From Triatoma infestans (lineage: Eukaryota; Arthropoda; Insecta; Hemiptera; Reduviidae): 64,000 nt of DNA. The stretch lies in contig JAAEAF010002550.1 in assembly GCA_011037195.1 (NCBI GenBank), positions 105,527 through 169,526 on the forward strand. Direction: 5' to 3'. Made by a program: the position numbers and the translations under genes. Positions within the stretch are counted from its first letter, which is position 1, and the number at the start of each line of letters is the position of its first letter. Positions 10,515 through 20,564 of the stretch are shown here, piece after piece. The notes beneath the pieces are model-generated. The model was not told where the DNA came from. It worked only from the letters and a program-made list of their open reading frames with translations, and made no database searches.

Positions 10515-12657
10515 AAATACGTGGATGGGTTCACAATGCTGGATAACATCTGGTATTTTATCCGTCGTAGCTTGCATATTCATTTGGTTCCTGACCGGTT
10601 TCGGATTTTCATCCATCGTGAAAGAGCAAATTCGCCAAGATCGTGTAGGAAGTTCACTTCAACGTAATGTTTCTGTTACACTCGACACTTGTTGGTTTGT
10701 TGGCTGAATATATGTGGGGAGGTTATAAGGTTATGTTCCTATGTGTATGTGTTTAATGATAAAATGGAATTATTATAAATTATGATTAGACATTAGAAAA
10801 TAGTGTATAATAAATAGCGTGGTTTGAAGAATACTTTATAACTAAATTTTAATAGTGTTGTTAAATTTGCTCAGTGTTTTATCAAGTTATTTTTATTATG
10901 GTTGGGGGGGCGATAAGTTATTTCAGGAGAATACTGTACTAATAAGAGTAGATAAAGTTTGAAGATAAAGGATTATGCAAAGTTTATAATCGGCAAAAGC
11001 TTGTACAAGTAATAAATAAATGTGAAATATAAGCAGGGTTAATACAAGAAAATATGTAAGTAAATTATAATATGTAAGAAGGTTGGCAGCAAACGGCAAA
11101 TTGGTGATGATATTAAAATAGATAGTAGAGGAAATCAAATGTATTCGTTTTTATTTATCATGCTTATTTTCAAATTATATTAATTTATGTATAAATTACA
11201 TTAAGAATATGACGGGTCTGCCTGGTGTGATACCTGATAATTACCTCCGGGGTTACACGGACGGTTCCAGAATGGATGGTAGGTCTGGAGCTGCGGTCTA
11301 TTTTGAGACCGGAGATCATTTGGCAGTATCTCTTGGTGAATGAACCACAGTCTTCCAGATTGAGGTTTATGCTATTCTTTGTTGTATCTTGGATGAGAGG
11401 GTATGTAATACTAACTTAAAAGGTGTTTGTATCTACTCGGACAGCCAAGCTGCGCTGAAGGTGCTGAATTCATGTGTCTTCACTTCCAGGTTGGTGTTAG
11501 AATGTTCTAAAAGACTGGAAGAGGTTTCTTCTCTGAAGGATGTGCTTGTGTCTGGGTACCAGGTCACATGGGGATTTCTGAGAATGAGGAGGTGGATAGG
11601 TTTGCCAAATTAGGAGCCTCTCTCCCTTTCATTGGTCCCGAGCCTGCTGTTGGCGTGTCTTCTGGCACATGTCTGTCAGACTTCCAATCATGGACAGCAT
11701 TCATCCTTATGGATGAGCTCAGTTGGTTGTCGGCAGTCCAAAATGCTCATCGGGGGTACCGGACAGGGCTATTAGTGAAACATTGCTGTGTCTTTCACGA
11801 AGCTCTCTCAGGCATCTGGTTGGATCCCTTATTGGACATTGTGGTTTAAAGAGACATCCCTACGTAATGGGACCCATGCCGGATCCATTTTGTAGAGCCT
11901 GTGAGACAGAGGAGGAAACACCCATTCATCTTATGACAGATTGTCTGGGTTGTGAGGGGATTAGTTTCAGGACCTTTGGTCGAAGCAGGATGTCTGTGTG
12001 GAAGAGCTTAGGCTACTTCCCCTTAATGTCATTGTCCGATTTGTTAGGACTGCGGTGAAACCCGGGTCTGGTTATTTGTTCTAGACTCGGTTTGTTGTTG
12101 TTTTTCTTGGAGTGGCTCTATGGGCCCAGTGAGGCTTTGGATAGCGTAGGGTTTGTACCTCTGCACAGACAACAATATCAATATTAATAATAATAATAAT
12201 AAGAATATGTTGAGAGAGATGTAGTGGCACTTGTTAAGGTATTAACAAATAATTGTATAAAAGCATGACACATTTTTAAAATCTCCTGCTGCGCCCTATT
12301 AAAAAACCCTAAACAAATGCTACCCCATTTCTGACTGAGCAAACTTAACAACACTATTAAAATTTAGTTAGAAAAGTAATTTTCAAAACATGCTATTTAT
12401 TATACACTATTTTCTAATGGTCTAATCATAATTTATAATAATGCCATTTTATCATTAAACACATACACACTCATAGTAACCATAACCTTATAACCTCCCG
12501 CACATGTATACAACGAACAAACCAACAAGTATGAGTGTAACAATAACATTACGTTGAAATGAACTCTTTATAAGAACTTGGTGAATTTACTCTGACGATG
12601 CATGAAAATCCGAAACCAGTCAAGAACCATGGATGGCACGACAGATGATAAAATACC
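10515..12657. mobile_element. Large F2 inverted element hosting LINE C
   Basis: A left arm (10515 to about 10900) is the reverse complement of a right arm (about 12330 to 12657). Examples are ATAAAATGGAATTATTATA near 10760 against its complement near 12435, and the TTTCGGATTTTCATCCATC block at 10600 against the motif at 12600. A 12-bp TSD with one mismatch flanks it (AAAACGGAGGAT at 10503-10514; AAAACGAAGGAT at 12658-12669). Both arms hold degenerate hammerhead-like motifs. The left-arm motif has lost the CTGANGA box. The right-arm motif reads CTGACGA at 12592 with GAAACCAGTC. The centre contains the later LINE C insertion; without it the element would be about 1.15 kb. Confidence 0.7.
11212..12199 (+). 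mobile_element. LINE C 3' fragment (RNase H plus C-terminal domain)
   Basis: 5'-truncated, flanked by the 10-bp TSD TAAGAATATG (11202-11211 and 12200-12209), with an (AAT)n tail at 12180-12199. Translation gives Y-T-D-G-S-R (about 11253), E-V-Y-A-I, I-Y-S-D-S-Q-A-A-L (about 11430) and N-E-E-V-D-R-F-A-K (about 11573). These are the four RNase H blocks with the D-E-D-D residues. A C-terminal C-R-A-C-E-T-E-E-E-T-P-I-H-L-M-T-D-C finger follows (about 11890-11950). An in-frame TGA and frameshifts break the frame. It resembles the C-terminus of the full-length LINE A at 25-31 kb. The insertion is younger than the F2 element around it. Confidence 0.8.
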
Positions 12658-12856
12658 AAAACGAAGGATTTTATTTGTTCTAGATTATTTCGAAAATAAC
12701 ACTCAATTATTTTCTTTCTACATCGCATACTATTTATACAAATATAAATAAATAAATAAATAAATGGTTATCACTTATATACTTTAACCATTTTTTTGAG
12801 AAAATCGATTTTCTGAAATGTTCTGGAAAAGTTCCAACGTTAAAGAAAAAAAAAAA

Positions 12857-13836
12857 ATTTGGTCTGAAACACTCACACAACTTTCTCTTACTCCAGTTTT
12901 CAAAATTGTACCTAATTGACAAATTTTATGGTTTGTGTACCAAATTTGATGAAATTCGTTTTTTAGTTCGTCGAAAACGGAAAAAAATGTTCAGTAATAG
13001 CGCACTTCCGGTTTACTAATTTTTTTTGAAACTGGGAATTTTTGCCATCTATTTATTTCTAATTAATTTTGTTTGGATGATAGAACTGTATAATCAATTA
13101 CGATAGTATTTTAGAGAAAAACATAACCCTACACAATCCCCCAAAAGCCCCTTTTAAATGACTCTACCTGGAGAAATGTTTCAAATAAAAGTTGTATCTT
13201 TCTATATGTGTAGTTCACATTCTCAGTTTAAAGAAAATCGTTGGAACCGTTTTCGAGAAAATACCAGAAAACTGAAAAATTCATTTCAATAAAAACGCAC
13301 TTCCGGGCATCAGAATTTTTTCCAATTCGGAATTTCAACAATATATTAAATTCTAATTAATATTATTTAGCTGATAAAATTGTGTAATAAACTGAAATAG
13401 CACTTTAGAGGACAACCCACCACTCCCTCCCCTAAAAGTGCCCTAAATGCAATCCCGCAAAAATGTTTCAAATAAAAATTGTAGATCATTGTATGTGTAG
13501 TTGATATAATAAGTTTGAAGAAAATCGTTGGAGCCATTTTGGGGAAAAAAATGCAATAAATTGAAAAAAAAACATTTAATAAAGTGGTACTTCCGGTTGA
13601 GCAATTTTGACCGCTGACCTAGTGTCAGATGCCATGATGATACCTAAACGGAATATTAAGTTTGAACTTTCTACAATTTTTCGTTTTTGAACTTTGCTAC
13701 TCACATACACACACAGAGACCATTTGCTAAAAACCACTTTTTTGGGATCCCAAAACGGATATTTCCGGTGAAAACTCGATATAGAAAATTTGGCACGATT
13801 ACAACACTTCCTCTTAACTAGGGAGTAAGAGAAAGT
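12857..13836 (+). repeat. rep-T copy, near full length
   Basis: Begins TTGGTCTGAAACACTCACAC, where other copies have TCTGGTGTGAAACACTCACAC, then CTTTCTCTTACTCC. It contains three related units of about 290 bp, each with AATGTTTCAAATAAAA and a CGCACTTCCGG or GGTACTTCCGG block. It ends with a short CA tract, CGGTGAAAACTCGATAT and the terminal GGGAGTAAGAGAAAGT. The minus frame 13576-13977 is a chance frame. Confidence 0.85.
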
Positions 13837-13849
13837 AAAAAACGTGATC

Positions 13850-14895
13850 TTCTCAAAAGTTCTTACACCATCCATATTGAAAAATTTTCTTGGGATAATT
13901 GATTTTGCGGGGGGATCTGGGAAAACGTTAAGCTCCAAAGTGATGTTGTAGGAAAACAAGAAAAAAAAGTAAAACAAAAAAGAAATTTAAATCCAAATAA
14001 AGCAAAAACAGAATCAAATATAAAATTCATCCCTTGATATTGCTTTATAATGCAATAAAAAATTAAAAATTTTTTTTTTTGCATAAATATTCATTCCATG
14101 TTAAAACAGTGGGTTTATTATTAATCCCAGTTAATAATTTTTTAGTGGAAATATCTCTGGTAATTTTTTTTAGACCGACTTACAAAAATTAAATTAAATA
14201 CCGCCGTATTTATTCTCTTGGAATATTTATTGTGTTTTATTTTGGAATTTCATTCAAAAATTTATTTAATATAAACAAGGATAATATTTAGTAAATATAA
14301 ATATAAAACTCTCTATGAGAATAATATTCTTTTTTTTTTATAAAAACATTTTAATAAAAGGTCCAAAGTGGATATGTTTTTTTTTTTAAGTGTAACACAT
14401 ATTTTTTATTTAATTTTATTTAATTAAATTAATAATAACAAAGAGGAAATATTGGACTAATTTTTACATATTTTTGATTAAAGAGATAAAAATTAAATAT
14501 AAGTGTTTTATGATGTTAATAACAAAAATATAACCAAACCTTAATTAAAAAAAAAAAAAAAAACTTACGTCGCAAAATTATATGTAATCAAGTAATTACA
14601 TTATAAATAAAGTCGCAAAATACTAATAGATTAAATAATGCTACCATGAATGGGAACTGTGATTGTCTCACTGACTTCAAGAGCCGGCAGACAAGTTATA
14701 GCCGAAGAGATATGTCTGTGTGGCGGTTTTTTTAGACTGTTAACCGGCCATGACTAATCTACAGCATCACCTATTTCGGATAGGGATTGTCCAATAGTCC
14801 TATCTACACCTTATGCCCAACTGACGAGATGACAGGTCAAAATATATCATCGAGATTTGCCCCGTATAATGAGGTATGAAAAGGAGAGAAATTGG
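13850..14895. other. AT-rich DNA, no gene seen
   Basis: Poly(A)/(T)-rich sequence to about 14640, then about 230 bp of more balanced composition (14640-14870) with no recognised homology. A sequence near 14819 (CTGACGAGATGA...TCATCGAGA) superficially resembles a hammerhead but has GAGA instead of GAAA. Confidence 0.5.
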
Positions 14896-14897
14896 GT

Positions 14898-15955
14898 TTG
14901 AGAGAGTTAAATAAACTGGAAGTAATGCTGACTTCTGTATAATAAGGAAAGCAAAACAAACTGCCTGGACTTTTCAAGTAATGTATAAAATGGTAGTGAG
15001 AGGTTTAGTGTGAGAAAAAGGTTGTAGACGCGTTGTGACTGCTGTGTAATAGGATTCAAAGAGAGGGATTCATAGCAGAGAAAGAGAGCCAAGGACCAAT
15101 AACAGGACCATTCTCTCGGACTAGAATGGGAGAAACTGCATAAATACAACGACGGAAGATATTATATAGAGAGTTCACTCAGCAGTCACTACGCAATATA
15201 ATGGTTATGATGAAGGAGAGAAAATGGTTTGGTTTGAATGAACAAACTACAAGTGAAGTTGAACACTGTATAATTTAAAAGCAACACTGACTGCCTGGAC
15301 TCTACACTAAAATATATACAATCGATGTGAGAGGTAAAGGTTGACGACGCATAGTGACTGTTGAGTGAACTCTCTTTGGATCCATAGCAGAAAAAAAGAG
15401 ACAAAAATGATACGACCACTCTCTCGGACTAGAGTGGGTGAAACTGCATAAATACAGCGACGGGAGATATTATATGGAGAGTTCACTCAGCAGTCACTAC
15501 GGGTCACAATCTTTACCTCTCATTACCGTTCTATATATTTTAGTGCAAAGTCCAGGCAGTCAGTGTTGCTTTTAAATTATACAGTGTTCAACTTCACTTC
15601 TAGTTTGTTCATTCAAACAAAACCATTTTCTCTCCTTCATCATAACCATTATATTTCGTAGTGACTGCTGAGTGAACTCTCTATATAAAATCTCCCGTCG
15701 CTGTATTTATGGAGTTTCTCCCATTCTAGTCCGAGAGAATGGTCCTGTCATTTTTGGCTCTCTTTCTCTGCTATGGATCCCTTTCTTTGGATCCTATTAC
15801 ACAGCAGTCACAACGCGTCCACAACCTTTACTCACACAAAATCTCTCACTACCATTTTATACATTACTTGAAAAGTCCTGGCAGTTTGTGTTACTTTCCT
15901 TATTATACACTGTACAGTATTACTTGCAGTTTATTTAATTCTCTCATACCACTCC
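14898..15955. repeat. Imperfect ~1.05 kb palindrome built from LTR-alpha modules
   Basis: The left arm (about 14898-15394) is the reverse complement of the right arm (about 15466-15955), with a loop around 15395-15465. Modules are recognisable from solo LTR-alpha copies. One is a promoter module with CTCTCGGACTAGAGTGGG and a CATAAATACAGCGACG TATA-like box. The other is a 3' module with TCCAGGCAGTCAGTGTT ending CATTATA. Order is reversed 3' module, forward promoter, reversed 3' module, forward promoter, forward 3' module (ending about 15653), reversed promoter, forward 3' module. Only about 15375-15653 reads as a normal LTR. The frames at 14907-15149, 15189-15419 and 15672-16017 lie in the arms and are not genes. 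Confidence 0.7.
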
Positions 15956-15977
15956 AGCCTACAGATTATGCTACATA

Positions 15978-16928
15978 CGAGGCATGTCCAGTAAGTAAGT
16001 GTACTGAATTTTTGTAGGTTACAACAATTTTTATTTGAACAAAAAAATTACCTGGTTACATTAGTACATATGTAAGCTATTATTCGACATAGTTACCATT
16101 CCTCTCAATGCAGGTGGTGAACCGGGGTATTAATTTTTTGATGCCTTCCTCGAAGTAGTTTCCTGCCAACCCCTTCGTCCACTTCTCCACCTCCCCTTCA
16201 CATCCTCGTCGGTTGAAAACCTTTTTCCACCCATGTGCAGCTTCAGGGAGGTAAAGAGATAGTAATTTGAAGAAGCTAGGTCAGGAGAATGCGCGGGATG
16301 GTTCAGGACATCCCATTTAAACGAGGCAGCAGTTCCTGCGTGGCGTTGGCCGTGTGTGGTCTGGCACTGTCATGCTGCAGACAGACTCCCTTTGTCAGCA
16401 TGCCTCTCCTTTTGTTTGAATAGCCCTCCACAATTTTTTTATGGTCTCACAGTATCTTGCAGAGTTGATGGTCTCCCCTTGAGGCTTATATTCAATTAAA
16501 ATTATGCCTTGACAGTCCCAAAACACGGATGCCATGATTTTCATGGCTGAAATAGTGGTTTTGAACTTTTTGGCGGAGGGTGAAGAGGTGTGGCGCTACT
16601 GTTGAGACTGCCTTTTGGTTTCAGGTGTGTAGTGTGCAACCCAAGTTTCATCTCCAGTAATGATGGAGCGGAGAAATTCATCTCCATGGAGTTTGTAGCG
16701 TCTCAAAAACTCTTGCCCGGCCTCCACTCGATTCAACTTGGCGGGAGATTGGATTGACATTTTTCACGAAACGTATTGTCGCGTCGACAGTTCTCAACGT
16801 ACTGACCTCGAACCGGTCTCGTTGCGGAGGGGAGGAATCAGGCTACACGACAGTGTAGCCAATATGTCGAAAACAAAATCCCTCCGGCCGTGAGAGCCTC
16901 AGTACACTTACTTTCTGGACATGCCTCG
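15978..16928 (-). mobile_element. Defective mariner transposon
   Basis: TIRs CGAGGCATGTCCAGTAAG (15978 on) and its complement ending at 16928 match at about 27 of 28 positions, with TA duplicated at 15976-15977 and 16929-16930. On the minus strand a broken transposase contains H-D-S-A-R-P-H-T-A (about 16370). After a one-base shift come N-H-P-A-H-S-P-D-L-A-S-S-N-Y-Y-L-F and C-I-E-R-N-G-N-Y-V-E before a stop near 16085. The third catalytic Asp of the DD34D triad, normally in (S/C)-D-Y, reads Asn. At 951 bp it is shorter than an intact mariner (about 1.3 kb) and lacks much of the N-terminus. A dead element using the standard TA target. Confidence 0.92.
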
Positions 16929-16930
16929 TA

Positions 16931-18190
16931 TGTAACCGCCCCTTTATAGATGCTGAGGAATTATATGGTCAACATTCTATTGTTGTAGTAAAATATTGAA
17001 TAGAATATGAAATTCCTGAAATTTCCTGAATGATTATTTCTATACTTCATGTTGTAATATTATGTTTTTTGTATGGGGGGAGGGGTAAATTAAATTAAAT
17101 TAAATATATGAATTAATAATTCATTATTATAATTATAATTTGGAATCTTTTCAAAAGGGATTTCGTGAGGTCCTGTGTTTACCTGAATCTATGAGGGATA
17201 ATAAATAAGCAAACGAATAAACATAAAATTAGAAATATAATATGCAATTCAAAATTAAATACAGTCTACATAATTAAAAATCATCAATCTATCATATCAA
17301 AATCTCATTCTTTAAATAATAATAATAATAATAATAATACTAAGCAACAATTATGATACTTTGATAAACTTACAATCTTAAAAGTGTTTGACTTGAAGTG
17401 GTTGGGCTTTGAATCTCGTATAGCACTTTAAACACATATATCAATCGACAATGAGCACTCTTTCCTGAACCACAAAAATTTTGATCCACCCTATTTGAGG
17501 CTCTACATATATATAATCCCTCCCTCTATTCAAGAGAGAAAGGAAGGAAAAATTCCCTGTTATTATAACTAAAGGTATTCTACCTTTCTAACTGTCCCTC
17601 ATTGTTTCATCCAACTTTCGAAAAAACCTAATCTTGAAATTGTACTAAGTAACATTAAGTAATATTAAATACATTTGAACTAATATATTTTACTTAATTC
17701 TAAAATCATTTCTTCCAAGGTAGATAGATACATTACAATGTATTAATTCACATAATTAGATGAATCACTTGTATTTACAACGTTCTTGGAGGAAAAAAAT
17801 ATTCAGTTTGAAGAGGAGATTCTGTCAGATTTCTAAACTTTCAATTTAATTTTCGATTCCATCAGCTAGTAATAATAACATTAAATGCAGCAAAATTCTT
17901 AGAAACAATTATAACTTTAAGGTAAATTGGTCAACAATACTGTGCAAAAAAAAATTCAGTACGAGTAAAATCCTGGTAGTTTTTCATATCAGACTTTATT
18001 TGCCTTTCTTTTATCAATAAAAAAAAAGGCAAATTGGCACTGATTGGACTTAATTCAACATGTCACTAGCAATTGTTTCCTACGTTTTATAAATAAAACT
18101 ATTGAATTTTGTTCGTATAAATTAATCAAAATAAAAAAAATAATCCGAAAAAAGGAATTAAGCCTATAGAAAAAAAAAAAACCCGCCGTG
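16931..18190. other. AT-rich DNA, no gene seen
   Basis: No protein-like frame; an (AAT)n tract lies at about 17317-17337. Homopolymer-rich sequence continues to the 3' end of LINE J. Confidence 0.5.
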
Positions 18191-18333
18191 TTGGAAAATA
18201 TCAAAGAATAATTACTTAATGGTTAATAAAATTAGTAATGAGAGGAAATAGTTACAATAGTTGTATATGTTAATGAAGATTCTCGACCGATCTAATAACA
18301 ACTAAAGGAGATCTCGAGGAGCGGTCAATAAAA

Positions 18334-19395
18334 TGTACACTTTTTTTAAATCTTTTCCAACGTTTCGACAAATTTATTGTCTTCTTCAGGGATCTGTACA
18401 ACAATCAAACAAAAAAGAATAATAATAATAGTAATCACCATAATCTAAATATAGATAATAATAATAAAGAAATAGTTTGGGACAATTATTAAATAGAAGA
18501 CAAATACAAAACAAAACAAACAACAAAATTTTTAAAACTACTTACAAAGATAAAAAAAATTGTTAATCGGTGTTGGATATATTTTCCATAAAACAAACTA
18601 AACTCAAATTATGTAATAAACAGAGAGAGTTACTAACTATATGAGCTACATCATCAGAAATGAAGGTATGTGGTAGATGAAGAGGTTATTAGAAGGTAGT
18701 ATTCGGGAGTGGGGGATGGAAAGGAAAAACCAAGTCTTATGATGGATGGGAATTTCCAGGACGGGGGTTTAGGATACTGTTGTAGATGATTGACAAGTTG
18801 TTTGTGTCCGTCCTATAATTGATTGAAGTTGTGTGTTTTTTAATGTTTATCATTTCTAAAATGTTTCTTTTTTTCTTGTTAGTGTTGGTCGCAAGAATTG
18901 TAGGGTTGTCATAGTCAAAGTTGTGGTTAAGTTCAATATGATGTCTTGTGAGGGCGGTAGTCGTGTCGTTGTATTTTTTAACTTTGCAATCGTATTCGTG
19001 TTGGTATAGTCTTTTTTTTAAATACTGTGAAGTCTGTCCAATGTATGTGGCTGGGCATTGTTTACAGTCAATTTTGTAAATTAAATCAGAACATTGAGTA
19101 ATAGGAGTCGAATCTTTAAGTCTAGTAAACATCTTTTGACAAGTATTGGAACTTCTGTGTGCCACAGAGATGTTGTAAGTCCGAAAGATTTTTGCAATTT
19201 TTTCGGATAGATTTTTAATGTAAGGAATGGAGATATAAGTGCAAGGTGATTGTGAGGAATGTGTAGGAGACTGTAATCTAGTTATGTTGGTGTTATTGGA
19301 GGTAAAGTGATTAGTGACTTCGGTAAGGATATTTTTTATAATATGGGTGGGATAGCTATTATTTTTAAATATGGTGGTAAGTAATAGTTTGTTTT
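18334..19395 (-). mobile_element. 5'-truncated Penelope-like element (PLE)
   Basis: An insertion within LINE J flanked by a perfect 11-bp TSD, GGTCAATAAAA (18323-18333 and 19396-19406). It retains the C-terminal end of the PLE polyprotein, including the GIY-YIG endonuclease, a 3' untranslated part (18734 down to about 18400) and a hammerhead-like motif at its 3' end (18355-18393). PLEs are known to carry hammerhead motifs in their terminal repeats, so position and orientation fit the family. 5' truncation removes the reverse transcriptase core. Confidence 0.85.
18355..18393 (-). ncRNA. Hammerhead-like motif at the PLE 3' end
   Basis: On the minus strand: stem I TCC, CTGAAGA (18383-18389), stem II GACAA/TTGTC with a T-A-rich loop, GAAA (18363-18366), then ACGT as a minimal palindromic stem III, U17, and stem I GGA. 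This fits the minimal type I hammerhead described for PLEs; activity is not shown. Confidence 0.65.
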
Positions 19396-19810
19396 GGTCA
19401 ATAAAAATTGTATTCAAAAGTTTCCATAGACAGGGTATACGAAGAAAGATGTGGTGCAAGCTGTCTTTAACTTTGATGCAGAATTTACAATATTCTTCTA
19501 GGTTTGTGGTATACCTGCTGCCTTTATAGTAAATGATTGCTTTCTCTGAGGAAGATACTCTCAGTTGGCTTATTACACGAATAAATTGAAAAGAGAGGTT
19601 GAATGATAAATACGAATTGTACTGTCTGTTAGTAATTAAGTTTTTATATTGAGGATTATAGGAAGATGCAGCGACTCTATCCAGGTCTAATTTATGTAGA
19701 TAGATTATATATTGATTTAGAATTTTAGATTCAAATTTGTTTAACAAAGCTATGTCCTGTTGCACCCACAACCAATACAATTTAGTATACTTCGTAATTG
19801 TAAGGCCCAA
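18737..19810 (-). CDS. Chimeric ORF: LINE C-terminus fused to PLE GIY-YIG endonuclease
   Basis: A 357-aa open frame made of two elements. Residues 1 to about 134 are the LINE J tail with a C108-x2-C111...H120...C127 finger. The 11-bp TSD encodes about residues 135-138. From about 139 on it is PLE: F-K-N-N-S-Y-P, I-P-Y-I-K-N-L-S-E-K-I, L-K-D-S-T-P-I (231-237). The GIY-YIG domain follows, with L-I-Y-K-I-D-C-K-Q-C-P-A-T-Y-I-G-Q-T (243-260), R267, H271 and a candidate catalytic Glu in I-L-E-M (about 319). The family nuclease nicks DNA for PLE insertion, but the RT is absent here and a single promoterless fusion is unlikely to be functional. The start codon is arbitrary. It is remarkable that the frame stayed open across the junction. 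Confidence 0.75.
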   Translation of the reverse strand: MGLTITKYTKLYWLWVQQDIALLNKFESKILNQYIIYLHKLDLDRVAASSYNPQYKNLITNRQYNSYLSFNLSFQFIRVISQLRVSSSEKAIIYYKGSRYTTNLEEYCKFCIKVKDSLHHIFLRIPCLWKLLNTIFIDQNKLLLTTIFKNNSYPTHIIKNILTEVTNHFTSNNTNITRLQSPTHSSQSPCTYISIPYIKNLSEKIAKIFRTYNISVAHRSSNTCQKMFTRLKDSTPITQCSDLIYKIDCKQCPATYIGQTSQYLKKRLYQHEYDCKVKKYNDTTTALTRHHIELNHNFDYDNPTILATNTNKKKRNILEMINIKKHTTSINYRTDTNNLSIIYNSILNPRPGNSHPS

Positions 19811-20169
19811 TTGTATTTAATTTCATTATTCTGAGACTTGTCGAGCAGCAGTAACTTTCTGAAGCAAATTTTGAGAGAAAAAAAAAAAAATCTGGACTGA
19901 GAGCAGAGTGAGAGTCGATTTTCTCTATTTCCATAAACTTTTGAAGAATTGCTAGTCCTGCGCGCTACCACTTAGCTAATCCCTTCCTTCTCCCTTGGGT
20001 TACGCCAATTAACTAGGGACGGAGACCCTAGTTTGTGTACTGTGTTTGTCCTTGCCTGTTAAGAGAAGATTGTATGTAGTGTAAGTATATTGTTTACTAT
20101 ACTGATGAAATGCATGGACTACTGAGCTAATCTTCTAGTAACTGCTTGCAACTTACACCCCTTGCAGGT

Positions 20170-20560
20170 TTCAAATAAATAGGTATTTTATGTGTAAATA
20201 TAGTGTACTTATTTTGAAGAAAATCGCAAACAAGTGAATTGAGACCATTCAGTAAAGTCGCAGTTTTTGTGCGAAATCATCGTGTCAGATGCGTTGGTGA
20301 TATCTAGACGGGGAATACTTAAAAGTTTGAAGTTCCTGTGATATCTTTCGTTTTTGTGTTATTTTTTTTTTTTCACACAGACTTCAGGACACATACCACA
20401 CATATACACACATACATATATGCAGATCATTGGCTACAAACATACTTTCGTAATCGTGGGGGGAAGGGGGAAGGGTAGGAGGAGGAGGAGTCTTCAAAAC
20501 TTGTTATTATCGGTGAAAAGTAAATTTCAAAAATTTTGACACGAAACACTACAAATCTTG
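20170..20560 (+). repeat. Degenerate rep-T 3' fragment
   Basis: Retains GAAGAAAATCGCAAACAAGTG, the block around ATCTAGACGGGGAATAC, a CA-rich tract and GTGAAAAGTAAATTTC in rep-T order. Between LINE J and here (19970-20170) I see nothing else except a ~30-bp match to the 5' end of SINE1 at 19961-19990. Confidence 0.5.
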
Positions 20561-20564
20561 CTAA

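Larger units (their letters stand above)
18195..19970 (-). mobile_element. LINE J C-terminal region, interrupted by a PLE
   Basis: The minus strand from about 19810 to 19400 encodes the C-terminal region of a non-LTR retrotransposon: a basic/aromatic stretch, then C-K-F-C-I-K-V-K-D-S-L-H-H-I-F-L-R-I-P-C, the usual C..C...H...C finger. After the PLE insertion the LINE 3' end resumes at 18322 and runs to about 18195. This part matches the plus-strand LINE J fragment at 3765-3825 (TTACTAATTTTATTAACCAT). The 5' portion beyond 19810 is shifted or lost. Confidence 0.6.

Noticed and set aside
13576..13977. 133-codon minus-strand frame
   Set aside because: Lies across the rep-T 3' end; related rep-T copies do not keep it open.
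14800..14860. CTGACGAGATGA...TCATCGAGA as another hammerhead
   Set aside because: The invariant GAAA reads GAGA and no convincing stem I or III flanks it. Treated as chance.
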